DNA of 64,000 nucleotides from VXNJ01 sp965217845 (GTDB taxonomy: Bacteria > Chloroflexota > UBA11872 > VXNJ01): assembly GCA_965217845.1 (NCBI GenBank), contig OZ244573.1, positions 2,170,001-2,234,000 of the forward strand. The letters are read 5' to 3'. Below are positions 25,584 through 34,651 of this stretch, piece by piece (within the stretch, counting starts at the first letter, position 1; each line of letters opens with the position of its first letter). A model generated the notes under the pieces. The model saw only the letters and a program-made list of their open reading frames with translations. It had not been told where the DNA came from and did no database searches. The position numbers and the translations under genes were made by a program.

Positions 25584-26858
25584 CTAGCCCTCGTGCCATT
25601 CGAACGCGCGCCCCGCAATCTCGACCTGGTCGCCGTCCCGCACCCCGGCGCGGCGCAGCGCCGTCATCACCCCTTCGCGATCGAGTTGGCGCCAGTACCA
25701 GGCCAATGCGTCCGGAAGGGCGAAATCGACCCGTTCGGTCAGGCTGTCGACCGCGGCCCCCGAGACCGCGAATCGTCCTTCGCCGAGGCTATTGACCAGC
25801 AGCGGGCGCGCCGGTGCCGGCCGCAGCACTGGCATTGACGCTTGGGGCAGCTGCGGCGGAGGAGCGCTTTGAGTCCCCACGAACGCTGCCGACAGCAATT
25901 CGCGGAGCCCCTCTCCGGTAGCCGCCGAGATCGGATAGGCCGCAACACCCAGTCCGGCGAGTTCGCGCGAAAACTCCGGCCAGGCCTGGCGCGCGGTCGG
26001 AGTGTCCATCTTGTTTGCGGCAACGATGAAGGGGCGGTCGTGCAGCGGGCGCGGGGCGGACCGCAGTTCGCCCCGCACCTGCCGATAGGCCTCGAGTGGA
26101 TCGCCGGATTCGCCGGAGAGGTCGACCACCTGGACCAGGAAACGGGTGCGTTCGAGGTTGCGCAGGAATTCGTGCCCCAATCCATGCCCGAGATGGGACC
26201 CGGCGATCAACCCGGGTGCGTCGGCGAATACGAGCTGGCGCTCGCCCAACTGCACCACTCCCAAAACAGGATGCTTGGTCGAGAACGGGAATGCTGCCAC
26301 CAGCGGTCTTGCCGCCGAAACCGCCGCCAGCAGCGACGATTTTCCGGCGTTGGGAGAACCGGCCAAGCCGACATCGGCCATCAGTTTGAGTTCCAGGCGC
26401 AGATTCCGGGATTCCCCGAGCGCACCCTTGAGCGCCATGCGCGGGGTCTGATTGCGCGAGGACTTAAAGTGCATGTTGCCAAATCCGCCGTCGCCGCCCC
26501 GGGCGACCTGAAGGACCTGGCCGTCCGCAGTCAGGTCTCCCAGCGGGTCGCCGCTGTCGGCATCCAGCACCACCGTCCCGCAGGGCACGTCTAGGTACAG
26601 ATCCTGGCCTTGCGCGCCGGCGGAACGGTTGCGCCCCCCGGGCCCACCGTGGCTGGCCCGAAATCGGCGTTCGAATCGGAAACGCAGCAGGGTGTTTTCC
26701 CCGGCCCGGGCCCTTAGCAGAATATGCCCGCCGCGGCCGCCGTCGCCGCCGGCCGGGCCGCCGCGCGGAACGTACTTCTCACGCCGCAGCCAGGCCGAGC
26801 CGCGCCCGCCGCGGCCGGCGGTCACAAGTATCTCGGCGGTGTCCAGGAACTGCGACAC
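25584..26858 (-). CDS. obg: GTPase Obg
   Basis: Ribosome-associated GTPase with roles in 50S maturation and stress. N-terminal Gly-rich Obg domain (AGRGGRGSAWLRREKYVPRG, GGDGGRGGHI, RGGDGGFGNMHF), then the G domain: G1 GSPNAGKSSLL, G2 PFSTKHPVLGVV, G3 DAPGLI, G4 NKMD, G5 SAATGEG. A C-terminal OCT domain follows (VDSLTERVDFALPDALAWYW). GTG 26858 gives a start just before FLDTAEILV, which matches the family; ATGs at 26894 and 26918 are alternatives without a better ribosome binding site. Confidence 0.95.
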   Translation of the reverse strand: MSQFLDTAEILVTAGRGGRGSAWLRREKYVPRGGPAGGDGGRGGHILLRARAGENTLLRFRFERRFRASHGGPGGRNRSAGAQGQDLYLDVPCGTVVLDADSGDPLGDLTADGQVLQVARGGDGGFGNMHFKSSRNQTPRMALKGALGESRNLRLELKLMADVGLAGSPNAGKSSLLAAVSAARPLVAAFPFSTKHPVLGVVQLGERQLVFADAPGLIAGSHLGHGLGHEFLRNLERTRFLVQVVDLSGESGDPLEAYRQVRGELRSAPRPLHDRPFIVAANKMDTPTARQAWPEFSRELAGLGVAAYPISAATGEGLRELLSAAFVGTQSAPPPQLPQASMPVLRPAPARPLLVNSLGEGRFAVSGAAVDSLTERVDFALPDALAWYWRQLDREGVMTALRRAGVRDGDQVEIAGRAFEWHEG

Positions 26859-27251
26859 GGAAGTCCCATCTGCAAGCTTTGGCCTCACGCACATCGCAGA
26901 ATCAGGCCATGCCGGCAACTTTAGCGCCTGACCAGCTTGCCCCGTCGATCGCGGTCGCGGCCACCTGTCGGTACGCCGGCGGCGGCGGCCTCATGGCGGC
27001 GCCCGCAATTGCGGCGACCCCGGCGTCTGTCGTCGCGCTCGCGCCGCGTCTGCTGCCCGGCGAAGGACGCGACGCACTCTTGCCGGAGCGAAAAATCGAA
27101 TCCCTGCAAGAATCGGCGGCCGCGTTTGCAGCTAGCGTCAAAACGTTTGATTTTTCGCGGCACACGATCCGTGGCGACCCGCTTGCCGCCGCTCAGTTTG
27201 GCCAGATCCCGCGGCGGCGGCTGTTCGCCCACCCGACCGGGTCGCCAATCT
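26859..27251. other. Divergent intergenic region between obg and the uracil-DNA glycosylase gene
   Basis: About 390 bp with no convincing gene. Open frames on both strands are low-complexity Arg/Pro/Ala translations. It must carry the promoter for obg if GTG 26858 is the start, and the promoter for the glycosylase. No repeat or RNA signature seen. Confidence 0.5.
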
Positions 27252-27851
27252 ATGGTGGGTGAATCGGAGCACGCCCGCCGCTGCCGCGATTTGTTCGCAG
27301 CCGCGGCCGCTTGCCGGAAATGCCCGGGAATGGAGGGCCGGCGGCGGGTACTCTCGGCGCTAAACGGCAACCTGCGCGCGCGGTTGTTACTGATCGCCGA
27401 AGCTCCCGGGGCGCGCGGGGCTGAACGAACCGGCGTTCCTCTCAGAGGCGATCTCAGCGGGCGCAATTTCGAACGCCTGCTCACCCAGGCCGGGTTCGAC
27501 CGCCACGACGTCTTTGTTACCAACGCGGTCATCTGCAATCCGCAGACCCTAAGCGGCGGCAACCGTCGCCCAACGGCGGCCGAGTTGCGTTCCTGTTCAA
27601 GGTGGTTGCAGGCGACCGTCGATCTTATTGATCCGGCCGTCATCGGGACCATGGGCTCAGTCGCCCTCGCAGCGCTCGGCCGGATTCATCCGCACGGGCT
27701 GGCCCTGGCACGTGACTGCGCGCGTCCGCATCGCTGGCGTGACCGCTGGTTGGTGCCGCTCTATCACCCTTCGCCACGCGTGCTGGCGGCCCACCGAAGC
27801 ATTGAGCAGCAGCAGTCGGATTGGCGGGTCCTAGGCCGGCTGGCCCAATAA
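27252..27851 (+). CDS. Iron-sulfur uracil-DNA glycosylase (family 4/5 type)
   Basis: 199 residues. Motifs: CRKCPGM near the N-terminus, LLIAEAPGARGAERTGVPL (motif A region), DVFVTNAVICNP, and PLYHPSPRVL (motif B). Four Cys fit a 4Fe-4S site: two in CRKC, one in AVICNP and one in RSCSRW. It excises uracil from DNA. Motif A lacks the usual GEAPG.(N/D) wording, so it is a divergent member. The frame is open far upstream; ATG 27252 is chosen because the preceding residues are low complexity. Confidence 0.82.
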   Translation: MVGESEHARRCRDLFAAAAACRKCPGMEGRRRVLSALNGNLRARLLLIAEAPGARGAERTGVPLRGDLSGRNFERLLTQAGFDRHDVFVTNAVICNPQTLSGGNRRPTAAELRSCSRWLQATVDLIDPAVIGTMGSVALAALGRIHPHGLALARDCARPHRWRDRWLVPLYHPSPRVLAAHRSIEQQQSDWRVLGRLAQ

Positions 27852-27990
27852 ACTCGGGCGGCAATCGGCCAATTGCAACCGATCATGCCTAAATTCAAGA
27901 AGCTGGAATCGACCCGACAAAACGACAATCTGCGATTTCCCAGCCCAACTCGCCGCCGACGCGCCGGGAACCCCAAAGCCTTCGCCAGCC

Positions 27991-29016
27991 GTGCCGCCCA
28001 AGCTCCCTGACCTGCTCAAAAAACCGCTCAAGCGCGACGCGGTCGCACCCGCTGTCGGCAGCTACGAACGCACATACGGTGGCGACCGGGCGGGAGCACC
28101 AGACCGGCGCAAGGCGGAGTATGAGGGTTTCACCAAAAAGTACTACGACCTTGTAACCGACTTCTACCAATATGGGTGGGGCCAATCCTTTCATTTCGCG
28201 CTGCGGGCTCGGAACGAAAGTTTTGCCGCCTCGCTGGCGCGCCACGAACACTACATTGCGCATCGTCTCGCCCTGCGACCAGGAATGCGGGTGGCGGATC
28301 TGGGTTGCGGCATCGGCGGGCCATTACGCGAGATCGCCCGCTTCTCCGGAGCTACGATCGTCGGCGTCAATAACAACGGGTACCAAATCAAGAGGGCCCG
28401 GGAGCTGACCGATGCGGCGGGACTTGCCCACTTGGCCGAATTCCTTGAATGCGATTTCATGAACATTGCAGAACCTGACAATTCCTGCGATGCCGTCTAC
28501 GCGATCGAAGCCACTATCCATGCGCCGGACAAGGTTGACTGTTTCGCCGAAGTTTTGCGGGTGCTCAAGCCAGGCGGATACTTCGCTGCTTACGAGTACT
28601 GCCTGACCGACCGCTTTGATCCAAGCGACCCGCGGCACCAGCGGATCAAAACCGATATCGAGGTCGGCGGGGCGTTGCAGGACATCCCCTATCCGCGCCA
28701 AATCGACGAAGCAATGCGGCAGGTCGGGTTCGAACTGCTGGAATCCCGGGACTTGGCGGCAAATTCGGATCCTGGATTTCCCTGGTACCACTCCCTCGTC
28801 GGTTCTCGCTTCTCTGTGGCCGGATTCCGCAGTTCCAATATCGGACGCAAAGTTACCCATGGCACACTTCAACTTCTTGAAGCGCTCCGAATCGTTCCCA
28901 AGGGCACGGTGCGCGTGTCCGGAATCCTAAATATGTGTGCGGCGGCGATGGCGGAGTCCGGCCGCCAGGGCATCTTCACGCCGATGTACTTTGTTTACGC
29001 CCGCAAACCGCAGTAG
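27991..29016 (+). CDS. Sterol 24-C-methyltransferase (ERG6/SMT) homologue
   Basis: 341 residues. All landmark regions of eukaryotic sterol 24-C-methyltransferases are present in order: the sterol-side motif YQYGWGQSFHF (59-69), the SAM-binding glycine motif VADLGCGIGGPLREIARF (101-118), GVNNNGYQI (125-133), VYAIEATIHAP (169-179), VLKPGGYFAAYEYCLTDRF (191-209), and the C-terminal GRKVT...LFTP-type end (FTPMYFVYARKP). Length (yeast Erg6 is 383) and domain layout match. It would transfer a methyl group from SAM to a sterol side-chain double bond, or to a related isoprenoid. No squalene epoxidase or sterol cyclase gene is in the window. Start GTG 27991 has no strong ribosome binding site. Base composition looks like its neighbours. 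A plant-tocopherol or squalene methyltransferase-like substrate is the main alternative. Confidence 0.88.
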   Translation: MPPKLPDLLKKPLKRDAVAPAVGSYERTYGGDRAGAPDRRKAEYEGFTKKYYDLVTDFYQYGWGQSFHFALRARNESFAASLARHEHYIAHRLALRPGMRVADLGCGIGGPLREIARFSGATIVGVNNNGYQIKRARELTDAAGLAHLAEFLECDFMNIAEPDNSCDAVYAIEATIHAPDKVDCFAEVLRVLKPGGYFAAYEYCLTDRFDPSDPRHQRIKTDIEVGGALQDIPYPRQIDEAMRQVGFELLESRDLAANSDPGFPWYHSLVGSRFSVAGFRSSNIGRKVTHGTLQLLEALRIVPKGTVRVSGILNMCAAAMAESGRQGIFTPMYFVYARKPQ

Positions 29017-29171
29017 CACCACGAGGTGACTGCGGTCACTTCTTCTTCGCGCACGGTGGCCGACAAGCGACGTTGCGAGCGGCAGCGGTACTGGCAGACC
29101 GCGGCCGGGCTCGTGGAAAATTCCAGGGCCCTAGCGCCCCGGCATCCAACTCCTCCCGGACAGCAATTGCA

Positions 29172-29699
29172 TTGGACCTTTCCGACCGAATCCGTACGAT
29201 CGCAGATTTCCCGATTCCGGGAATCCTCTTCAAGGACATCACGCCACTGCTGCTGGACGGCCCCGCAATCGAGGCAGCGGCAGCGCAGCTGGCGGAACCG
29301 TTCCACGCCGATCCGCCCGATGTAATCGCGGCCCCCGAAGCGCGCGGTTGGGTTTTTGCCGCGGCCATGTCGCCGCTGCTGGGAAGCTGTGGGGTAGCGG
29401 TCATCCGCAAGCAGGGCAAGCTGCCCGCCGAAACCGTCGCCCACACCTACGATCTCGAATATGGTCAGGCAACGGTCGAGATGCACGCCGATGCGATCTC
29501 CCCCGGGCAGCGGGTCCTGCTGGTCGACGACCTGCTGGCCACCGGCGGCACGCTGGTGGCCTGTGAGACGCTGATTAAGCGCCTGGGCGGAAAGATCATG
29601 GGGGCGGCATTCCTGATCGAGCTGGACTTTCTCAATGGCCGCGCCGAACTAGGTGAATACCCGGTGCACACGCTCATTCACTACGGCGCGGGCGAATAG
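29172..29699 (+). CDS. apt: Adenine phosphoribosyltransferase
   Basis: 175 residues; converts adenine and PRPP to AMP (purine salvage). The hallmark PRPP loop VLLVDDLLATGGTLVACETL, the FPIPGILFKDITPLL N-terminal block and IAAPEARGWVF are all present. The frame is open well upstream, but TTG 29172 gives the expected N-terminus (DLSDRIRTIADFP) and family length. It lies 155 bp after the methyltransferase gene on the same strand. Confidence 0.95.
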   Translation: MDLSDRIRTIADFPIPGILFKDITPLLLDGPAIEAAAAQLAEPFHADPPDVIAAPEARGWVFAAAMSPLLGSCGVAVIRKQGKLPAETVAHTYDLEYGQATVEMHADAISPGQRVLLVDDLLATGGTLVACETLIKRLGGKIMGAAFLIELDFLNGRAELGEYPVHTLIHYGAGE

Positions 29700-29791
29700 C
29701 CAGAAGTCGATCCGGCAGCCGGTCCCGCCATGATCACCGGATGCCGGACCCATGCCCGGAACCTTTGCCCGGCTGGGGCGTTACCGGACCG

Positions 29792-30880
29792 TCAGGCCTG
29801 CTCCAGGCGTAGTACCCAACGCTCCGGTTCGGAGATTTCGGTTAAGGACGGCAGCCGGTCCGGCGAATCCCAGGCCATGTCCAGACATTCGCGTCCGTAG
29901 CGGCGTTCGATCTCCTGGCAAAAGCGATCGCCCAGCTGATACTGCTCCAGCTTCAGCCCCAATCCCAGGACACGCAACACGATCCCGGTGAGCAGGGAGC
30001 GTGATTTTTCGCGCGCCCGCAGCTTCGAGTCAATCTGCCGCCATTCGTTTACGGTCTCGCTTCCGACCTGACGCATCAGCAGATTGGAGTAGCCCTCCAA
30101 CAGGCTCATGCAGGACTGGATGCTTTCCACCACCTGGCGCTGCCGGGCACTGAGGGCAAACCACATCATGTTTGAGCGGCGTGATTCGGCTTCGGCTTCA
30201 GCGGGTTCGGCGCCGCTGAAGAATGACACGATCTGGGCGCGCAGATATTCGGCCAACCAGGGCGCACGCTCGAATTCAAGCGCGTGCGTGAGTTCGTGCA
30301 GGGCCACCCAGCGCCACAGCTGCTCGGGGTCGATCTGCAGGCGACGTGCCAGTGCAAATACGTTCGGCTCAACCAGATAAGTGCGACCGCTGCCGCTCTC
30401 AAACAGCGGCAGGTCGAACTGGCCCAACACGCGGGTGGAAAGGTATCCGAGCATCATTCCCAGTTGCACGCTTATGACGGTTCGCGCCAACGGGTTGTGC
30501 AGCTCCGGCGCGTTGTCGGCCCCGAGCGGTTCCAGCATTTGAGCGAACCGTTTGAGGTTTAGTTCCAGCCAGTCGTCGGGCCCGATCCCGTGGACTCGGC
30601 GGTCGCCTTGCCAGGGCCTGTCCAGCGTCCGGGCGATCGCGTCGGCACATTCGCCACCCGTCGCGGCCGCGAAATCAGGCCCGAAATAGGACGCTGGCAC
30701 CGCCCGCTGCACCGAGTAGGCGACCATGCGCGCTAGGCCAAGGTCGAGGACGCTGTCGCGCGCCAACCAGGTCCGGGCCGAGCGCCCGACCAGGTGTGCC
30801 ACCGAATAACCGGCACCGAGCAGCACCGGCGCGGCCGGCGCCAACGTCCGGGCCAGTTTCAGTCCTGCTCCAGCGTTCAT
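29792..30880 (-). CDS. Zinc-dependent metalloprotease of the zincin_2 (DUF2342) family
   Basis: 362 residues. The zinc motif HELTHALEF is in WRWVALHELTHALEFE, near residue 195. The N-terminal part (LELNLKRFAQMLEPLG, QLGMMLGYLSTRVLGQ, LVEPNVFALARRLQI) and the C-terminal EQYQLGDRFCQEIERRYG are typical of the family, which is frequent in Actinobacteria and Chloroflexota and sometimes labelled coenzyme F420 biosynthesis associated. Substrate unknown; no F420 genes here. Overlaps the upstream small gene by 4 bases. Confidence 0.85.
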   Translation of the reverse strand: MNAGAGLKLARTLAPAAPVLLGAGYSVAHLVGRSARTWLARDSVLDLGLARMVAYSVQRAVPASYFGPDFAAATGGECADAIARTLDRPWQGDRRVHGIGPDDWLELNLKRFAQMLEPLGADNAPELHNPLARTVISVQLGMMLGYLSTRVLGQFDLPLFESGSGRTYLVEPNVFALARRLQIDPEQLWRWVALHELTHALEFERAPWLAEYLRAQIVSFFSGAEPAEAEAESRRSNMMWFALSARQRQVVESIQSCMSLLEGYSNLLMRQVGSETVNEWRQIDSKLRAREKSRSLLTGIVLRVLGLGLKLEQYQLGDRFCQEIERRYGRECLDMAWDSPDRLPSLTEISEPERWVLRLEQA

Positions 30881-31152
30881 TCGTCGACGAACCAGATGTG
30901 CAGCCGTTCGTGATCGATTTCCATCGGGTGAGGTCGATTGTCGCGGTAAAGGCGCACCCGCAACCGTCCATCGGAGCGCATGTAAACCGTGGCCGAATAC
31001 CCGTCGGGGTATAGCATGCGAAGGTGCTGCCCACCGCGTCCGTCCGGCGCGGCCTCAACCTTCCATTCGCCTTCAACCGGCGGGACAATGTACCAGTCGC
31101 CCTGCGGCAGATTGGCCGATTCGGCGGCATGGTCGGCGGCTGGCGGCATCAA
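30877..31152 (-). CDS. Small hypothetical protein (91 residues)
   Basis: Soluble, beta-rich by eye: repeated short strands such as GQHLRMLYPDGYSATVYMRS and GRLRVRLYRDNRPHPMEID, ending IWFVDE. No recognised family. It is coupled by a 4-base overlap to the zincin_2 gene, so it may be a partner or regulator of that protease. It starts 33 bp from the divergent thyX, so the two share a very short promoter space. Confidence 0.6.
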   Translation of the reverse strand: MMPPAADHAAESANLPQGDWYIVPPVEGEWKVEAAPDGRGGQHLRMLYPDGYSATVYMRSDGRLRVRLYRDNRPHPMEIDHERLHIWFVDE

Positions 31153-31185
31153 CTACGCACTATCGGTTAGGACGCAGGTAGACAA

Positions 31186-32028
31186 ATGGGTCCGGCGGCT
31201 GCTTCGAAAGCAGCAAAATCCGCGCGTGTAAACGCTAATGCCCAATCGCCGGACGACCTCGCGGTGATTACCGAACCACAAGTGGTACTGGTCGGTCGCC
31301 AGTCAATGGTCGACGCCGGGACCGCGCAATTTTTGGCCGACCATGGCCTGGAGTGGGTGTCTGACAGCGACAACGCGGCCGAGCTCCTGGCCGAAGCCGG
31401 CGGGCGGCTCTGCTACATGTCATTCGGCAAGGGCCGCAAGTCGAATCGCGAGTACTTGGGCAACATCATCTCCTCCGGTCACGGCAGCGTGCTGGAGCAT
31501 GCCGTTTGGAATTTCATTTTCAGCGGGGTTTCACGCTCATTTACGCATGAACTGATCCGCCACCGGGCCGGATTCGGCTACAGCCAGCTATCGCAGCGTT
31601 ATGTGAATGCGGCCAATTCACAGTTCGTCGAACCCGAGGTAATCGCCAGCGACCCCGAAGCGCACCGCATTTGGGTCGAATCGATCCACAACTCACTCGA
31701 GTCTTACCGGAAGCTGGTGCGGGCCCTACGCGGTCGGTTCGGCGATGTGGAGAGCCGTACCCTGCGCCGCAAGATGGCGCGCCAAGCCGCTCGCTCGGTA
31801 CTGCCAAATGCGACCGAAACCAAGATATTCGTCACCGCCAATGCACGCGCGCTGCGGCACTTTATTGAACTGCGTGGCAACGAGCACGCCGAACCGGAGA
31901 TCCGAAGGGTGGCCACCAAGGTGCTGGCGATCATGCAGGAAGAGGCCCCCAATCTGTTTGGTGACTACCGTCTGGAACCTTTGCCGGACGGGACCAGCCA
32001 GGCGGTAACCGAGCACCGCAAGGTCTGA
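31186..32028 (+). CDS. thyX: Flavin-dependent thymidylate synthase
   Basis: 280 residues. ThyX makes dTMP from dUMP using FAD, NADPH and methylenetetrahydrofolate. The signature is RHRAGFGYSQLSQRY (the RHRxxxxxxxxSxRY motif); HGSVLEHAVWNFIFSGVSR and the C-terminal NARALRHFIELRGNEHAEPE blocks are typical. The first ~30 residues are polar and poorly conserved; translation could begin a little later. No thyA in the window. Confidence 0.96.
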   Translation: MGPAAASKAAKSARVNANAQSPDDLAVITEPQVVLVGRQSMVDAGTAQFLADHGLEWVSDSDNAAELLAEAGGRLCYMSFGKGRKSNREYLGNIISSGHGSVLEHAVWNFIFSGVSRSFTHELIRHRAGFGYSQLSQRYVNAANSQFVEPEVIASDPEAHRIWVESIHNSLESYRKLVRALRGRFGDVESRTLRRKMARQAARSVLPNATETKIFVTANARALRHFIELRGNEHAEPEIRRVATKVLAIMQEEAPNLFGDYRLEPLPDGTSQAVTEHRKV

Positions 32029-32101
32029 TAGTGGCGGGTCGGCGGGCGACCGCTCGTAACATTGAATGCGGATGCAAAATCGCAGGGTTTAACGGTTTGT
32101 C

Positions 32102-32995
32102 ATGGAAGTAGTGTCGGTCAACCCACGCGGGTACTGCCATGGTGTGGTTACCGCGGTCACCATGGCTCGCAAGGCCGCCAAGTCGGCCGAAGGCCCGCTG
32201 TACATGCTCGGCCACCTGGTCCACAACGAGCACATGACGGCGGACCTGGAAGAGTTGGGGATCACCTTGATTGAATCCGATGACCGCGTCGCCGGCCTGG
32301 ACCAGATCCAGGACGGGACCGTGCTTTTCACCGCCCACGGGGTGTCGCCGGACGTGCGCCGCAAGGTCGCCGAAAAGGGTCTCGAGGCAATCGATACCAC
32401 CTGCCTCGACGTGCAGGTCACCCACGATCTGATCAACGAATTGGTTGACGGCGGATACGACGTGCTGTACGTGGGCCGAAACGGCCACCCCGAGGCAATC
32501 GGCTGCATCGGCGAAGCCCCCAGCCGGGTGCATTTGGTCGAGACGGTCGCCGACGTCGAAAAGATCGTGATCGAGAATTCCAAGATCGCCATAACCACCC
32601 AGACCACGCTTGGTCTGTGGGATACCGCCGTGGTAATCCGGGCCGCACGGGCGCGCTGGCCCGAGATTCGAATCCACAACGACATATGCCGGGCGACCCA
32701 GGACCGCCAGGAGGCGGTCGTTGAAGCGGCCAAGCGCGTCGATTTGGTGATAGTGGTCGGCTCGCGGCGAAGTTCCAATTCGAATCGCCTGGTCGAGGTC
32801 GTGCGCCAGCGCGTCGGCAAGCCGGCATACCTAGTCGGGACTGCCGCCGAAATGCGCGACGAATGGTTCGCCGGCGCCCGCCGCGTGGCGGTATCCGCCG
32901 GGGCGTCGACGCCCTCGCCGCTCGGCCGGGATGTCATCAGGTTGCTCAAGCGCTACCAACCCGGATCTCAACGACTTGTGGAGCTACTCAATTGA
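32102..32995 (+). CDS. ispH: 4-hydroxy-3-methylbut-2-enyl diphosphate reductase
   Basis: 297 residues; last step of the MEP isoprenoid pathway, making IPP and DMAPP. The three cluster-binding Cys are in GYCHGV, DTTCLDV and NDICRATQ; the substrate motifs LVHNEHM, GVSPDVR and GRNGHPE are present. It indicates isoprenoid supply by the MEP route. The stop overlaps the TTG start of the next gene by 4 bases, so a housekeeping gene leads the following metabolic operon. Confidence 0.96.
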   Translation: MEVVSVNPRGYCHGVVTAVTMARKAAKSAEGPLYMLGHLVHNEHMTADLEELGITLIESDDRVAGLDQIQDGTVLFTAHGVSPDVRRKVAEKGLEAIDTTCLDVQVTHDLINELVDGGYDVLYVGRNGHPEAIGCIGEAPSRVHLVETVADVEKIVIENSKIAITTQTTLGLWDTAVVIRAARARWPEIRIHNDICRATQDRQEAVVEAAKRVDLVIVVGSRRSSNSNRLVEVVRQRVGKPAYLVGTAAEMRDEWFAGARRVAVSAGASTPSPLGRDVIRLLKRYQPGSQRLVELLN

Positions 32996-34635
32996 ACGGC
33001 GCTGACGCCATCGTTGAAATCCTGCGCCGCGAGGGCGTGGATATGGCGTTCTGCTTTCCGATGACGAACCTGCACGAAGCGATGGCGCGGGCCGGGGTGC
33101 GGCTCTTGATGGCGCGCCAGGAGCGGGTCGCCGGCAACATGGCCGACGGCATGTCGCGAGCAACCTGGGGCCGGAAGCTGGGCGTGTTTGCGGTCCAGCA
33201 ATCAGCCGGATCCGAAAACGCCTTCTCGCCGATCGCCCATGCCCGCACCGACAACTCGGCGCTGTTGTACCTTCCCGGGCACCCCGGGATCGACGCCATC
33301 GGCATCACACCGACGTTTGACAGCATGGACAACTTTGCCGGCACGCTCAAGTACGGAACCAGACTTTATCTGGCACGCCAGATACAGGACAAGATGCGGC
33401 GTGCTTTTGCGGCCTTGCGCTCGGGGCGGCCCGGACCGGTGATGGTCGAGATCCTGGGCGAAGCGGCGCAGGCCGAGTTTCCGGGCCCATTGAACTACCG
33501 GCCGGTCGAACCGATCCGGATGGCGCCCGATGAGGGGGCGGTTACGGCCGCCGCCGACCTGCTGGAGCGGGCGCGCTGTCCGTTCATCTGGGCCGGCCAA
33601 GGAGTCAAGTGGGCGCGCGCCAGCGCGGAGTTGGTGAAGTTGGCCGAAATCAGCGGCGCGCCGGTTATGACCACCCTGATGGGTAAAGGCGCCTTTCCCG
33701 AGAACCATCCGCTGTCGGCCGGGGTCAGCGCCCTGACGGCGACGGCTATGGCCGACCACTATCTGGATGCCTGCGATGTACTGCTGGCGATCGGTTCAAG
33801 TCTTTCGCAGTCCTCGTTTACTCCCACCATTCCGGACGGCAAACAGATCATTCACTGCAACGTTGCGGCCAGCGAACTGCACAAGAACTACCCCACCGAG
33901 GTTCCCGTGCAGGCCGACGCCGGGCTTTTCATAAGCGCCCTGGTCGAGGAGCTGAAAAGACGGGGACGCGAGCAGTTTGCCGCCCGGAGCCGGGCAACGC
34001 AGGAGAATCTTGCCGCCCTGCGACGCCAGTGGATGGCCGAATACGAAGCGGAGTTCAAAGACGAAGGGACGCCCATCAACGGGTACCGACTCTTTGCCGA
34101 ACTCTGGCGGCAGCTGCGCCAGCAGCCGTCAACGCTCCTGCACGAGTCCGGAGCCAGCCGCGACATTCAAGCGGCCTTCTACGCCGCCCGCGAGCCCGAA
34201 GACTATCTGGGCTGGGGCCAATCGACCCAACTGGGCTTCTCGCTCGGGGCGGCCATGGGGGCCAAGCTAGCTGATCCCGGCCGCTGGGTGGTCAACGCCA
34301 TGGGCGATGCCGCAGTTGGCATGACCGCGATGGACTGGGAGACCGCCGCCCGCGAGCAGATCCCGATCACCACCGTTATCAAACATGACTCCAAGTTCTC
34401 AGGTTATGCGGCCTATCTCCCGGAGTCTTCCGCCCGTTACGGGTCGGATTCGGTTGACGGGGACTACGCCGGGGTAGCGCGGGCTTTGGGGTGCGTGGGG
34501 ATTAGAGTGACCAGTCCCGGCGAGATCGGCGATGCCCTCAAACGCGCCGTCCGCGCCAATCGCGAGGGGCGACCGGCGGTCCTCGATGTGATCACCAAAC
34601 CGACCCAGAGGCTCTCGCGCCGCAAAGTCGGTTGA
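32992..34635 (+). CDS. Thiamine diphosphate-dependent enzyme of the acetolactate synthase type
   Basis: 547 residues with the three-domain ThDP decarboxylase/synthase layout. The Pyr domain has the cofactor-activating Glu in ARQERVAGNMADGMSRAT; the middle domain has LMGKGAFPENHPL; the PP domain has the metal-binding GDAAVGMTAMDWETA. The motif is atypical: GDG is GDA, and the NN at the end is KH (VIKHDSKFSGY). The FAD-binding insertion of true acetolactate synthases seems absent. TTG 32992 overlaps the ispH stop (TTGA). Followed by a SelA-like PLP enzyme and a RidA-like protein, so it probably makes or consumes a keto or imino intermediate. Exact reaction unknown. Confidence 0.8.
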   Translation: MNGADAIVEILRREGVDMAFCFPMTNLHEAMARAGVRLLMARQERVAGNMADGMSRATWGRKLGVFAVQQSAGSENAFSPIAHARTDNSALLYLPGHPGIDAIGITPTFDSMDNFAGTLKYGTRLYLARQIQDKMRRAFAALRSGRPGPVMVEILGEAAQAEFPGPLNYRPVEPIRMAPDEGAVTAAADLLERARCPFIWAGQGVKWARASAELVKLAEISGAPVMTTLMGKGAFPENHPLSAGVSALTATAMADHYLDACDVLLAIGSSLSQSSFTPTIPDGKQIIHCNVAASELHKNYPTEVPVQADAGLFISALVEELKRRGREQFAARSRATQENLAALRRQWMAEYEAEFKDEGTPINGYRLFAELWRQLRQQPSTLLHESGASRDIQAAFYAAREPEDYLGWGQSTQLGFSLGAAMGAKLADPGRWVVNAMGDAAVGMTAMDWETAAREQIPITTVIKHDSKFSGYAAYLPESSARYGSDSVDGDYAGVARALGCVGIRVTSPGEIGDALKRAVRANREGRPAVLDVITKPTQRLSRRKVG

Positions 34636-34651
34636 AGCGCCGGAGGACGAA

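Noticed and set aside
32992..34635. Acetolactate synthase large subunit (ilvB)
   Set aside because: No small subunit follows, the ThDP motif is atypical (GDA...KH) and the neighbours are not branched-chain genes.
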